Assembly: GCA_000711775.1 (NCBI GenBank)
Contig: ARYC01000435.1
Span: forward strand, 1 to 64,000
DNA: 64,000 nt
Origin: Oxytricha trifallax
Lineage: Eukaryota > Ciliophora > Spirotrichea > Sporadotrichida > Oxytrichidae
Direction: 5' to 3'
Position numbers and translations under genes: made by a program. Shown here one piece after another: positions 35,153 through 47,149 of this stretch (positions are counted from its first letter, which is position 1; each line of letters opens with the position of its first letter). The notes under the pieces are model-generated. The model was given only the letters and a program-made list of their open reading frames with translations. It ran no database searches and was not told the DNA's origin.

Positions 35153-37860
35153 TCAATTGATTTTCTTTATTTATTCACTTAAATCTTCATTAAAATCTAT
35201 CTTTGTACCTCTTCTTGACAAAAGCTTTTTGACAACACTTTTGATACCTTTTGGACTATTACTTGCAGGCGTGTTCATAATATCAATTTAGTGTTTATTT
35301 AATTATTTTTTACAAAAATCATGATGCATTTACTGGTATATATAATCAATGATTAAATTTAACATATCAGTTGTTATTTCAGAAGGATTATTGACTATAA
35401 TTTGCTTCATCATCTCTATATTTGGAGAACTTACACCTCTTACAAGGGTAAACTTTTTGCTGTAATTTCTTTGTGCTTGTAGCGTAACAATTTCTTCTGT
35501 ATTTCTATTTAGATATTCAATGCCCTGGTTTATGAAGTGAACTTGTCTTTTTTGTTTGGTTGACCAATTCGAGGTAATTTGAAACATCTTGCTCTTTCGT
35601 AATTAATATAATAAAATAAAAAGTTATTTGTAATAGGGTTTTCAGGGTATCGTCATCTGCTACGTCTTCTGGTCCTAATTTCTTAAGACATTTTATAAAT
35701 GGATCAGCATTTAATCCTAGCAATATTTTTACAGCCTCTATATGATCGTTTTTTGCTGCAAGATAAATTGGGGTTCTGTGATCGCAGTCTTTAGCATTCA
35801 AATCTGCCCCAAACTTATACAAAAGCTAAATCATTTCACAATAGTTTCTTTGAGCTGCCCAATGCATTCCTGTTTTCTATGACTATAAAGAAATAATTTA
35901 AATAAGTAATTCCTTACATAATCAGCAATGAACAGCAGAGCTTAGTCTTTGCACAAAAGCTTATAAATCTCGTCAATGTTATTGTTCTTTATGGCATTCA
36001 TGTAAATTTAAGAGATATATGGATTCTTTTTCTTTTCTATCTCTCTCACTTAATTGTAAAATGCCTCTCTCTTTTCTATCAATACTTTCTATACTATATT
36101 TTAGAATTCTTTTAGATGATTGTGATTTAAATGCAAATCTTAAACCTATTTCATTTTATCTTAAAGTTACACTTTTAGTAAATTCTTGACTTTAAAGGCT
36201 TCTAAGGTAGCTTCATCATCTTACTAGTTTCTGCTACTATGCTATTTCTATGACTTGAAATATATTAAAGGTCCCTCAAACCTCTATTCTTTTATTGAAA
36301 GAGGTCGGTACTTCATAGGATACTACTTCATCTTAAACTTTAAGTTTTCTTTTTCAAGGTAAGAGAACATTTGTTCTTTGCTCACTTTGAGGTCTTATTA
36401 ACTTTCTTTCTTTTCAATTGAGATCTCTTTAATAACTGGGCTTTTAGTTCGTTTAAGCCTTTGTTTTTACTGCGCTGTAGATCTATTACGAACTGATTTC
36501 CTACCATATTAATCTTTGTTGTAATACAACTCGATCCTAGTTCTTTTCATGGAAGATTTTACAGAGTCTTCCCTCATAGTTTATAATTATCGCTGCTTTT
36601 CAGTATTATCCAAGTCAATTCCAAATTCTCTAAATGGCTTAGTCTCAACTCTTTCTTTGTAATCAAGTTCTTCTTTGAAATTTAGAGGGATGTTTATTCT
36701 TAACATTTCTTAGTCTTTTGAGGTATCAGTATCATCTTGAGCTTTTATGAATTTCACCTTTGAAAATTGCTTGCTTTCACTAGTTTCTAAACTCCTCTAA
36801 TTAAAAATTATTTTAAAAGTATGAATGAGAAAATGAAATACAAAAATCATAATTAATGAAAATATTTTACACTTAACATGTGAATGTTATAATTACACAA
36901 TAAAATAAAAATGATTAATTCATTATAGGTATGTCAGACTGATCATCTCATTTTATCATAGTAAATATATTTTTGTTTTATACTTTACATGTAATTTACT
37001 TTTATATAAATTATGACTTGATTGTTTAGGGATTTTATAAGTTGCTACTTATCAAAATGGACAATCTTAGATTTAGGAGAACTTCCTAAGCTTTTAGTCA
37101 ATGATGTCTCAAGTGAGTTATCGTCATTATACTTCCTCTTTTTCACTAATGAATCTTGCTTCATGGATGTCTGTTACTATTCATTTTATTGGTGTAATGA
37201 TTCTATAATATCTATTAATTTCTCATCCCTCTTTAATTCTTGGTTTCTATCCTCTAAAAGCTTTATGACTCCGTTAAATTAATGTTGAGTTTATGGCCTT
37301 TATGTAAACAATGTATTTCTCTAAAATTAGTTCTAGTTATGTATACTCAATCCCAACATCTTGCCTAAATTTATATGATGATTGTGGTTTTATCCGTCTA
37401 ATTTTTACTATGATTTCTTTAGATCATGAGACCTTCGAAAATTACTCTAAGAAGCTCGAGGTAAATGAGAGTTAACTTTGGCATTTTACTTGGGTGAATT
37501 TAAATTGGATGTTCTTTAACTTTCTAATTGAAAATTCTTGAGATTAAAGCCGGGTTTTATAAAAGATGCCAGAGTCCCAGTGGAGAGAATTTTCCTGTGA
37601 AAACCGAGTTTAGAATGAGAAGTTTATTCAGAGATTGTTAAATGAGGAATTACTTAGTTAAAGTTAAAATTGTCATAAGTCTTTTGTCCTAAATAGTAAA
37701 AATAATTTATGATAAGCTATAAAATTGACTTACTAGAGTGCATAGTTGTCATTGGAGTAGAGCCACGAGACTAAGGCCTGCTTAATTAGTCTCCCTTTGG
37801 ATAATTTATGATCCACTAGTCCTATAAATTTTTCTCTTGAGATAGAAACTAAGACATCAT
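35153..37860 (-). CDS. Ankyrin-repeat protein, 785 aa
   Basis: ATG 37860 (MMSQFLSQEKNLQDQ) to TGA 35153-35155. Removing two introns (37689-37733, 35883-35917) and two IESs (36803-37023, pointer AAT; 35582-35630, pointer CAAAT) leaves 2,358 bp, exactly 786 codons. The N-terminal ~550 residues are basic and Ser/Gln/Lys-rich without a recognised domain. Ankyrin repeats follow (GMHWAAQRNYCEMIQLLYKFGADLN, RTPIYLAAKNDHIEAVKILL), then a Ser/Lys-rich tail. Ankyrin repeats mediate protein binding; the partner is unknown. Confidence 0.85.
35582..35630. other. IES, 49 bp (pointer CAAAT)
   Basis: After the ankyrin repeats; junction reads LKTLLQI-TSNWSTKQ in frame. Confidence 0.82.
36803..37023. other. 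IES, 221 bp (pointer AAT)
   Basis: In the N-terminal part of the ankyrin gene. The 3-bp pointer is weak, but its length is exactly what makes the total coding length divisible by three. Confidence 0.65.
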
Positions 37861-37999
37861 TTTAATTTATTCAATAACTGAAAATAAATATTTTTCAGCG
37901 TTTTACAATTTTTCTAAAGAAATTTATTTCATCCTGTTCACATTGAGAATAGATTAGTTTAAAATTTTATTAATTTTTGAATTTATAATTAATTGAAAA

Positions 38000-38854
38000 A
38001 TGAAGTCAAACCTATTCATATTATCTCTCATACTACTAGCTGGATGGATCTAAAATAGGTTGATTTAGATTAGCGAAAACAATTATTATGATGTCTTCAC
38101 AACTCATTTGGAATAATTAGGCTTGCCTAAGAGTAAAGGCATGCTAGTTTATTTTACAAACAGAGAATGCCAGAAATCTAAAAGTATTTCATATCATGTA
38201 TTTCAATTTAATTAATTTTAAATTCGTAAATGCTTTGAGAATATGAAAGAAGTACATGAACTTGAAAGAATCTCTTCAAAATCTCATGATATTGCCTAAA
38301 TAGATTGCGATTTTGAATCGATTGTCTGTAATTTATTTGAAATACCCCAATTCCCCTTTACTATTTTGCTGAGTACAAATTCTCGAGTATATGAATACAC
38401 TGGAGAAAATCTAACGACTAAAGCTCTCTATGAATTCATTAATAAGGCTTAATATCTTGAGAGTGAAAATTCAAATAATTCGATAGTACAGATTAGCTCA
38501 GATTCAAATCAATATCTTAAGAATGTAGCGGGAATGTATGGAATAGTAAAATCTATGTTAATGCAAAGTTCTTAATATCTGGAGAAATCTAGCGAGAAAT
38601 TTGTAAACTATTTTGGGTTTTATTACTGGTCTAAGTTGTCCAAACTTATCGTATTCGCTATTGTGATAGTAGGACCAATAACTTTATGTGGAATAGCCTT
38701 ACTCTTTATAGTATTTGCAATTATTCAAAGCTGCTTTTGCTCCAATTATGAAAATCACTCTCCAGATTGTGGATGTGAGCATGATAAGCATAGCAATAAA
38801 AGTCATGTTTAATAAATTTCGAATCCCTAAGATGTTAAAATTAAATAAGAGTGA
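38000..38854 (+). CDS. Thioredoxin-fold type I membrane protein, 284 aa
   Basis: ATG 38000 to TGA 38852-38854, no intron or IES. An N-terminal signal peptide (MKSNLFILSLILLAGW) is followed by a PDI/thioredoxin-like domain: CQKSK where the CxxC motif would lie, IDCDFESIVCNLFEIPQFPFTILL including the cis-Pro region, then YTGENLTTKALYEFI. A transmembrane segment follows (IVFAIVIVGPITLCGIALLFI), and a short Cys/His-rich cytosolic tail. The active-site CxxC seems absent (a single Cys), so it is probably not an oxidoreductase; TMX-like proteins of the ER are the nearest known type. Family call is moderate. Confidence 0.7.
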
Positions 38855-39432
38855 TTCATAAAATTTTACAATAATTAATTTACATATTTACTTTTTACTA
38901 TCTTTAAAATTCAATAAGATTTGTATTGTTATATCACTTTATTAAAATAGTAATAATAAGATCTATCTTTTAATTTATTTTAAATTAAAATATGATTTAT
39001 GCCTTAATGAATTAACAATATTTATCGAACATATTGGTTTTAACTTCCTGCAAGAGAAGGTTTAAGTTTTATATACATATAACAATTTTTGCAAAAAACC
39101 TAATTAACTTCATCATTTCTCACTCATCTTATAAAGAGGAGTCAGAACAGATAAAATTATTAATAGATAAGTTGCCTTTTATAATTTAATCGTTAATATT
39201 TATTAAGTGGAGTTTCATTTGTCTTCTCGATCAGTCTCACATTATGATTTTACTAAGTTTAAGAGTAAAAACAATTATAATAATTATGTTATTTATAAGG
39301 TCTGTTTCCAATTATTCTACAATTTAAAAATAAATAAATTTGAACTTTTATGTGAAAATTTAATTACAAATTTAAGTTTTTGTATCAAGCCTAACAAAGT
39401 TTAATAAACTTCTAAGTTATTTACAAATTCCA
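38855..39432. other. AT-rich intergenic DNA
   Basis: Nothing recognised; a 65-codon plus-strand frame at 39207-39404 has no protein-like features. Confidence 0.5.
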
Positions 39433-40547
39433 TCAATTTATTATGCGTAGTTATATTCTGTCATTTTTTAAATGTTTTATAACCATAACGAAGAGACTCA
39501 TCTTGAAGACACTGATTGATGATAATTCATTCAATCTTTTTAGAACATGGGAATCTAATTGACATTCATGTTTTTTGGGAAGAAGAGGCTTTACTTTCTT
39601 GAAGCCTAACTGAAACCAAATAATGTATCTCTTGCTTAATTCTGTATCAGCTTCAAATAATCATTAATTATCAGTAATTTTTCAATTTATGTTAAACATT
39701 ACAATAAATTTTAATACTTTGAGGGAGATCCAGTTGGGGTTTTATCTTAGCTTAACACTTTCATGTTCTTGATATCGTCAAGCCCCTTGATTGAAGTCTA
39801 AAAGAATAATTTAAGTAAAAGTCATGATAAATTTTAGTTTTTTTTTCAGAATACTGATGACGTATGTTCATGTATACAATTAACTTATTAAATATGATAT
39901 CTTTATCTAATTGCATTGACTTACCCTTCTATAAATACTCTTAAGAGTATTGTGAATGAAAGATCCTTGTCCATTTAATTTGATTCCATCCTGAAGCCTT
40001 TCAAGTAGCTATTGCTCATATTGGGAGTATTCCTCAGGCAGTGGAAGCCTCATGCTGTTTAAATCTGCCGATTATTTCACTGGGGAGACGTTCCTTGATG
40101 ATTCATAGCTTACCATTGAGACCTATAAATTGCATTCATAAAAATGCTCTGTCGTTTTAATTTACATACTCATCATTTATATAATTCTTTAAATTCTAAT
40201 AATTTCATTGATTGTTAATAACACATATCTTTTAAATTTTAGTATTAAATAGCCTTACATTCTATGATTAAAACTTATAATAAATTCTTTATTTTTTATT
40301 TAAAAAATAAATCATTAAAATTTATGATCAATTTATACTAAAACTTTGGTATTTTAATGAGATCTATCAGCTGAGCAGGTACCGGTGATTTTTGTTACGT
40401 GAAAGACAGATCTATCTTTTGAGATTCAACTTTCTACAAGAAATTCACAGCTTTGGAGTTTTTCATTTTCTAAGTTTTAGTATCTGGAGATGAAAAATTA
40501 TTTGAAGAACTTTACTTAGAGCCATTATTATTATTGTTGGAATACAT
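39433..40547 (-). CDS. Hypothetical protein, 241 aa, IES- and intron-split
   Basis: ATG 40547 (MYSNNNNNGSKQSSS) to TGA 39433-39435. Removing IES 40136-40340 (pointer TAG), a 127-bp GT-AG intron (39798-39924) and IES 39661-39717 (pointer TTATT) leaves 726 bp, exactly 242 codons. The protein has an Asn/Ser-rich start, an acidic/Gln middle (LPLPEEYSQYEQQLLERLQDG) and a basic C-terminal part (GFKKVKPLLPKKHECQ). No domain recognised. Its 5' end is duplicated in inverted orientation near 40890-40955. Confidence 0.75.
39661..39717. other. IES, 57 bp (pointer TTATT)
   Basis: Junction reads SPSKYQNL-FEADTELSK in frame in the 39433-40547 gene. Confidence 0.72.
40136..40340. other. IES, 205 bp (pointer TAG)
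   Basis: Junction reads IKIPKFQ-VSMVSYES in frame. The pointer is short; the exact edges may shift. Confidence 0.65.
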
Positions 40548-40609
40548 TCGATTTGGGAAAATGAATTAAAATTAAATTAATTAAATATTAAAATCATGGC
40601 AGTTATCAA

Positions 40610-41110
40610 AACCAAAGTAACTTAAAATTCAAAAATAAATGGATTCGACGGTAGATCCCGCAATTTTAGCTGGACTTTATTATTGGCAATATTCCTGAAT
40701 CATCCCAGGAAGCGAGATATTTTGATTTTGAGCTAACTCCCAAAAATAGTATAATGGGTTTTTCTCGCTTGGGCGATGAGATAAATTCATTATAGCAATA
40801 ACAACCACCGTCTCATTTTTAATGCGCTATCCAGAGAGTATAATATTGTCATGGTTTGCAGACATTTTCCAAAAACATAACTGAAGGTAATTAATAATTA
40901 ATTAATTTAAATTTTAATTCATTTTCCCAAATCGAATGTATTCCTACAATATTGTTTCCAAGAGAACTGCTTGCTGCAGTGGATCCAGCATGACCTTAAG
41001 TATTTAAATTTTATAGCAATTATTCTTGGATTTCTAGTTATTGTAACATACAGGCTTCATCAGGTGCGAACTTAAATCTTCTTCTCTTCTGCTTCCACTA
41101 TTTTCAATAA
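40610..41110. CDS. Candidate scrambled or inverted coding segments
   Basis: On the minus strand ~40945-41108 a frame encodes a basic stretch (KRRRFKFAPDEACMLQQLEIQEQ). On the plus strand ~40625-40885 a frame encodes LDFIIGNIPESSQEARYFDFELTPKNSIMG-like sequence. The two lie on opposite strands inside a ~65-bp inverted repeat, as expected for an inverted MDS pair. Because TAA/TAG are sense codons, both strands stay open, so the assignment of coding strand is tentative. No family recognised. Confidence 0.35.
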
Positions 41111-41477
41111 ATATTTCAATCACTTTGGTTAAAAAAAGATTCTATAGAAAAATATATATGGGATGAAAATATTTACTTTAATTTTGCGAAAAAATTAAAT
41201 AATCTTTGAGACTGAATTGTTTTAAGCCTCCAAATATCATGAATTTTAAATTAGAATAGTCGTTTTAAAATATTGATAATGATATTAAACTATTAGTCGC
41301 ACGTTTTAAGTTAATTAATGCGAAAATTATCAATAAATAGATTTACATAATGCTATGTCTAAAAGTATAAATAATTGGTAAAACTGAATCATTTGTCTGT
41401 TGGAAATTCCTAAGCTTTTGTATCTATAAAAAGTTGATATTTAAATATTCGACCTCATTCATACTTAAATAGTTAAA
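41111..41477. other. AT-rich DNA
   Basis: No feature recognised. Confidence 0.5.
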
Positions 41478-42467
41478 AATATTAAGCGAGTATAATTAAA
41501 ATGGGGAGACTGTTAAAATAAAATCAAAAAAGAGATCAAATTAAATTATGATCATCTCAATATACATGAGTGAAGATCCAACTAATCACTATTTTGAATA
41601 AAGTTTGAATATATCCTTACTTAAATTTAATTAACTATTCAACTAACTAAAAATGGAATTTTTCTTTTTTATCAACTTTTCTGATTTTTTCTATTTCTTG
41701 TTCATCGATCAAGTAGATGCTGTAGTGATCTTTAGAATTTTTCATAATTTTCATAGATATCTTCAGGGTATCTTCAGGGTATTCCTCAAAAAAATTAAAG
41801 TGTGGAGAGTGTGGAGAGTATGGTGAGTGTGGAGGCCAGCATCACCAACAATAGTATAAATATCTCTAATAATCTCAAAATCAAGCATTATTATGAGTCT
41901 GGTTGAAATTCTAGAGAATTTCAAAATTTTAGATCACTGATTTTTTCTTTGTTTTCATCAACATCATCTTCTTCACCATCTTCAACATTAGTTATCACAT
42001 CTAAGAATTTTAGAAAAACAAGATGTTGTAGAAAAAATCCCAGACTCATAATAATGCTTGATTTTGAGATTATTAGAGATATTTATACTATTGTTGGTGA
42101 TGCTGGCCTCCACACTCACCATACTCTCCACACTCTCCACACTTTAATTTTTTTGAGGAAGATATCCTGAAGATACCCTGAAGATATCTATGAAAATTAT
42201 GAAAAATTCTAAAGATCACTACAGCATCTACTTGATCGATGAACAAGAAATAGAAAAAATCAGAAAAGTTGATAATAAAAGAAAAATTCCATTTTTAGTT
42301 AGTTGAATAGTTAATTAAATTTAAGTAAGGATATATTCAAACTTTATTCAAAATAGTGATAGTTGGATCTTCACTCATGTATATTGAGATGATCATAATT
42401 TAATTTGATCTCTTTTTTGATTTTATTTTAACAGTCTCCCCATTTTAATTATACTCGCTTAATATTA
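41478..42467. repeat. Second palindrome, arms ~426 bp
   Basis: Left arm 41478-41902 and right arm 42040-42467 are inverted copies, beginning AATATTAAGCGAG and its complement; loop 41903-42039. Differences are few, mainly a short unit duplicated in the left arm near 41762-41780 and isolated substitutions. Each arm contains a G/A-rich minisatellite of GTGTGGAGA units (41808-41835 and complement). The 73-codon plus frame inside is a result of the symmetry and the repeat. The right arm ends 6 bp before the stop of a minus-strand gene. Confidence 0.9.
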
Positions 42468-42472
42468 ATTAA

Positions 42473-43250
42473 TCAATACTTGACTCTATCATTAAGCTAG
42501 ATAACTTCAAAGTTAGCCTTCTCTTGATCTTTAATGCCAAGTTTATACTTATAATGCTAAATATATTCTTGGATATGCTTACTAGTGCTTGATTTTTGCG
42601 GGGATATGTATTTATTTTAATTCTTAAGGGGAGATAAATCAATAACTGATGCTCAATTTACATATCAATTTAAACATATATCTATAATCAATTTTTTCTA
42701 AATTTTCATATAGAAATTAGACAAATATATTAAGCTGCTCTGAGCTTCTTCTACTGAGTTAATTCTAAGCTACTACTTTTTACGTGTGGAAGAGTAGTTA
42801 TTGATTAATGATGTTAAAATTGATTCACATTTTGAGAGGGCTGTAAAAGATTTTTCTCAGTCTTAGATATATTCATCATTTTAATTGCTTATTAATTTCT
42901 TATAGGGCTCACATTAGATTAATGAGGATCTTATTAATAATAAACATTTTTGGATAAAGAATACCGCAAATTACATATAATTATGGAACGAAGTAAAGAG
43001 TTTAAGCGGGTATACTGGTTTACAAAACTTAAGTTTAAATTTTTTACGAGTCATTCCCATTAAAATCAAATTGCTTGTACTAAGTTTATGAGAAATCTTT
43101 CTTATTATCTTGCAAGCTTTCACGCTTTGGAGTTTTTTGTTAATAAATATTCTTCTATTTGAGATTTTAATGAGATGAGATTTAGTATTTCATATCACTT
43201 TTGAACTCATTTTTTTGGAAATGCTCAATCTTCTCTTGAATGTTCTCCAT
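42473..43250 (-). CDS. Hypothetical protein, IES-split
   Basis: ATG 43250 (MENIQEKIEHFQKNEF) starts a Gln/Lys/Ser-rich frame to about 42990. A second segment (~42905-42735) encodes KTEKNLLQPSQNVNQ and SSSLELTQQKKLRAAQ. A third (~42612-42473) encodes SSTSKHIQEYIQHYKYKLGIKDQEK and ends at TGA 42473-42475. Pointers were not resolved, so the exact protein (about 190 aa) is not given. No domain recognised. Confidence 0.55.
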
Positions 43251-43647
43251 TGAGCAATTTAAAAATAGTTTAATGATAATTATGAAAAATATTTTAAGCT
43301 ATTTAGATCTTCTTGATGATTATCTCCTTAATTGAATTATAAACCTATCATTAGTTAGTTTATAAAATTGTAAAATTCATTGCTAATGTTGCACTTTTTT
43401 AAAAGTTTAGCAACCTTCCAATATTAATATTAAAAACTAACGAATAACTTCAAAATGTGAAGGCCGGTTAAATTATGTCAAAATAAAGCCTTAGTAATTA
43501 TGCAAATCTAAAGCAAATCACAAGTAGCTGACGTTATCGTATTCAATTAAATACGTTAAACAAAAACAGAGTTGCTTACAATACCATAACAAATTTCAAC
43601 CAATCATATAACTTCTGATTTAGTCCAAGTTTTGTTAATTAACTTAC
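43251..43647. other. AT-rich spacer
   Basis: No feature recognised. Confidence 0.4.
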
Positions 43648-44915
43648 TCATTCAATATTTAACTTTTAAGTATCTTATTAACTTTCTATTTTTAAATAAT
43701 TTTAGCTTTTAATTTATAATAATGCAAAATAAAGTAGAAAATAAATATGTTTCTGTTTCTTAATAAATATGGGTGAAGTGTCGACAGACACACTATTATT
43801 TGTTAGGTATCTTAGACTATTAACTTTTGGCAATATTTTGCTGGGATTACTTTAAATCACAGATGTTACAGCTTGATTTAGAGTTTCTTTCAATTGAGGC
43901 ATCTTTTCTTGAGATGCTAAATATATTGAAATAAAAATTACTTAGTTTCTTGATTTCATATTTTAAAACGAGATAATCGATGGATTCTTTTCTCATTAAA
44001 GTGCGCAAAATTTCCTCTTAAATTTCACATAAATATCTATTTAAAAAAGAAATTATTCAAGTATTTATGAAGTATTTGACATAGGTTAATTTCTATACTA
44101 TTAAAAATTAGAAACTCTCTAAGTAGCAAGCATATTGACAGTATTAATATTATTATTTTGAATATTATTCTCCTGTTACTTCTACAAATTATTGAATTCG
44201 AGATCTAAGTTTTTTGTATTTTCAGCATCGGCACAATTACCCTCATTAACTGAGGAATATGGATCTTAGAGATAGATGAAATCCCCTCTGCTTGTTTGTA
44301 AATTCATGTGATTATTTATATTATAGTTTTACTTGGTCTATGTTTTAATTGTTTAGTGGTCGGTATTAATAAATTATTATTCATAAACTCAAAATGAGAA
44401 AGTATAGCTTTGCCAAGACTCTAATAAATTGTAAAATAAAGAATATTAGTATGGCATTTTTTGAGTTCAAGTAAATCTTTCGGTAATTAAGTTCGAGATG
44501 ATTTGCTATTAATTTAAACGCTTTTAATATAGTTCTATTCTTCTATACCAGAATCTTATAAATTTATATTAACTTTCTAATATATCTCTAATTTATCTAT
44601 CTTTTTAAATCAAACAATTTTTCAGCAAAGTTTTTGACTAAAACTTGATGTTTTATATGATTTAAATTAAGAATCAAGCGAGAACCTCTTCTTGATTTTA
44701 ATAGCAATAGATGCAATTTTATTTTTCCTGAATTACGTGATATCCTTCGGAAACAACAAATGCACCTCGTCGTCGTTTTTTTTGAACAATTCATGTAAAT
44801 TTAGCAACGACTGTCGGTGCTACCTCCCTTTTAAAGTCTGTGGTTGTTACTTCTAAAATAATGAGTGAGAGGAGGGAGTATTTGTGGCAGTGAGGTTTGA
44901 TCCAGCTTCCATCAT
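43648..44915 (-). CDS. Hypothetical protein, probably one gene in four segments
   Basis: ATG 44915 (MMEAGSNLTATNTPSS) begins a ~95-codon segment to 44622. Further coding-like segments follow on the same strand: ~44310-44080 (QTSRGDFIYLQDPYSSVNEG), ~44040-43970 (EIQEEILRTLMRKESIDYLVLK) and ~43925-43648 (PQLKETLNQAVTSVIQSNPSK), ending at TGA 43648-43650. Composition and order suggest one gene, but the pointers were not identified and 44307 (an ATG) could be a separate start. No domain recognised. Confidence 0.5.
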
Positions 44916-45290
44916 AAAACTTATTCTTATAAATATATTAATCAAATGATATAAATCAATACAATTAGAGAGAAATAATAATTAAAAAATTGCATTCTAT
45001 AATTGCAATTATTTTTAAAAATAGAATTTATTTATCATTATTTTTCAAATTAATTATTTATAAGTGTAAGAAACATCATGAAATGTTTAATCTATAAGTT
45101 ATTAATTGAAATAATTGATATAAATATTAATTGAAAAACTACAATAATTAGAAATTGAAACTTAATTTATAAATTGATATAAATTTATTCAGGGGTTTTA
45201 ATCTATAAGTTACTAGAAATTTATATGATATAAATTTACCTGCTAAAAATTTAATTCAATTTTTACGATGTAACTTAAATTTAAGAAATA
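44916..45290. other. AT-rich spacer
   Basis: No feature recognised. Confidence 0.5.
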
Positions 45291-45304
45291 AAAAAGAAAA
45301 AGTT

Positions 45305-45325
45305 ATAATAATAATAATAATAATA
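45305..45325. repeat. (TAA)n microsatellite
   Basis: About seven TAA units, immediately beyond the 3' end of the degenerate minus-strand ORF (where they read ATT). Confidence 0.85.
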
Positions 45326-45393
45326 TGATCACATTGAGGTCTCTGGGGACCCCCGATCTAAAATATGTTTAATATATAAGGGTCTAGCCCTTT

Positions 45394-46919
45394 TCATTTT
45401 AAGTAATCTGGTCTTCCATAGACTTTCTTTGTCTTTATGAGGATGTCCAGTATCTTCTTTCTCTTCCATCTCGTAACTCCTTTCCAGAATTTACTGTTGG
45501 TTACTTTTTCTCTATGCCAGTTGTAAAGAAAGACGCTCATGTCTTCCCCTTTTCTAAACTTGAGTTCAATCTTATAGGTACCTCCTATTTAGACACTTTT
45601 GGGTTTGGTTCTGAACATCGAAATTTGTTAAAGATGGGGGAAGATTTAGTTTTTAAGTTGGTCTATGCCATACCTTTTGGCGTCTACATAGAGTACAATC
45701 ATGGTATTCTCTGAGGTCGATTTTTGTATGTTGAGATTGATCTTTGTGAAGTCTGGTGTTTTAAACTTTTTAAATTCCTGTTTCTCTTCGACATTAAGTT
45801 CGTGCCAGAATTTGTTCTTTGTTCTGGCAAAGTACCATTTGATTTGTTGGTTAGCTTATAGTGATAAATTTTTGAGGATTATATCATCCATTTGGTAGTT
45901 GCTATCGCCTAGTACTTTGAACTAAAGTTGTTTTTGGAGTCTGTGGTTAACTTCGTGAATGATATGAACTTTTCCTAAGTTTGTTTTGATTTCTGTGCTG
46001 ATCTGATCAGATGTAAGTATACTGGTCAGGCTTTTCTGATGTGTTACGTCATTGGAGGTTGATTTAAACTTAGGTTTATTTCCTGGTTTAACTGACGTGT
46101 CTATTTGGATGGGAGCTTCATCTCTCATCTCTACGTCTTCAAAAACTGATCTTTCTCTTTGTTCTACTATCTCTTATTGTTGTTATCTAGCTTGTGGTAT
46201 GGGTAGTTATTATTTAAGTCCTCCTTAGTTGACTAGGTTCTCAAGAGACTTAACAGCTAGGTTAGCAACTTTAAAGGTTGACTCTTATATTACCTAGGGG
46301 TATTAAATAGTAAAAGCAAATTAATGAATTAAGGCTTAGAATCTTTACTCTCTGAAGTGGTATTAGAAGTTTTTGTTCTTCTTTGCTATCGCTAGGTCAT
46401 GAACATGACCTAACTCTTTGGTTTGATTGTATTTTTAGATTTTTAATATCATTACAAAGAGAAGGTTCACATGGGATTAGAAGGCATTGAGACATTTGAT
46501 TTGTTGTCCTTGGAGCTCTTCTTGGCTGAGCGGTATCGACTCGTTAAGTATTATATCTGTAGTGTCTCTACATTTTAGACTAGGGAAAACAGACTAGTTT
46601 CTTTTATTGAAACTTCGTCTATTACTTTCTTTAGGTTTAGTATAGTTTCAGTCTTTGCTTTAATGATTGCTGGAAGTGAAGTTCCATCTCATGTTGTTTC
46701 TTTGCAACTAAATGTTGTCAAAGTTAACTGATGTTTTAATGGGGGGGGTTGAGGCTACTAAGATCTCTTAGCCGAACTCTGTACTTAGAAGATGCTTTTA
46801 ACTTTCATCTATCTATTGCTTTATTAATCACCCCCATTATCTTCAAAAAGAAGTTGGTTTGACCCTTTGGTGTATTTTAGAGTGAGTTATTTAAACCCCT
46901 TCTTTAAGTTACGACTCAT
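45394..46919 (-). pseudogene. Degenerate long ORF, possible mobile-element protein
   Basis: From ATG 46919 (MSRNLKKGFKQLTLKYTK) to TGA 45394-45396. The frame must shift once near 46840-46860, and one in-frame TGA lies near 46645 (SKD-stop-NYTKPK); from ~46640 to the end it is open for over 400 codons. The protein is hydrophilic and basic at the end (WHREKVTNSKFWKGVTRWKRKK). Codon use is richer in C-ending codons than neighbours. The 3' flank has a GC-rich hairpin-like CGGGGGTCCCC and then an ATT repeat, as at the tails of some non-LTR retroelements. No reverse transcriptase or transposase was seen, so the mobile origin is inference. Confidence 0.5.
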
Positions 46920-47149
46920 TTGGACAACCTATCTATTAACTTTCTTAGTTAATATTTTTTTAGAAAAAGTTATATTAACAAATTATATTTCTAAAAATTT
47001 CGACTTCTCATTTTGAAGGTCTAGTTGAAGATTTATGATTTTGCGATGTGATAAGGGCAGCGCTCATATTTTTTGCTCTGATTTTATCCTTTGTTCTTTT
47101 GTTTTCTCTTGAGTATTCTTTAATATAATTATTAAATCAAGCTTTCAAT

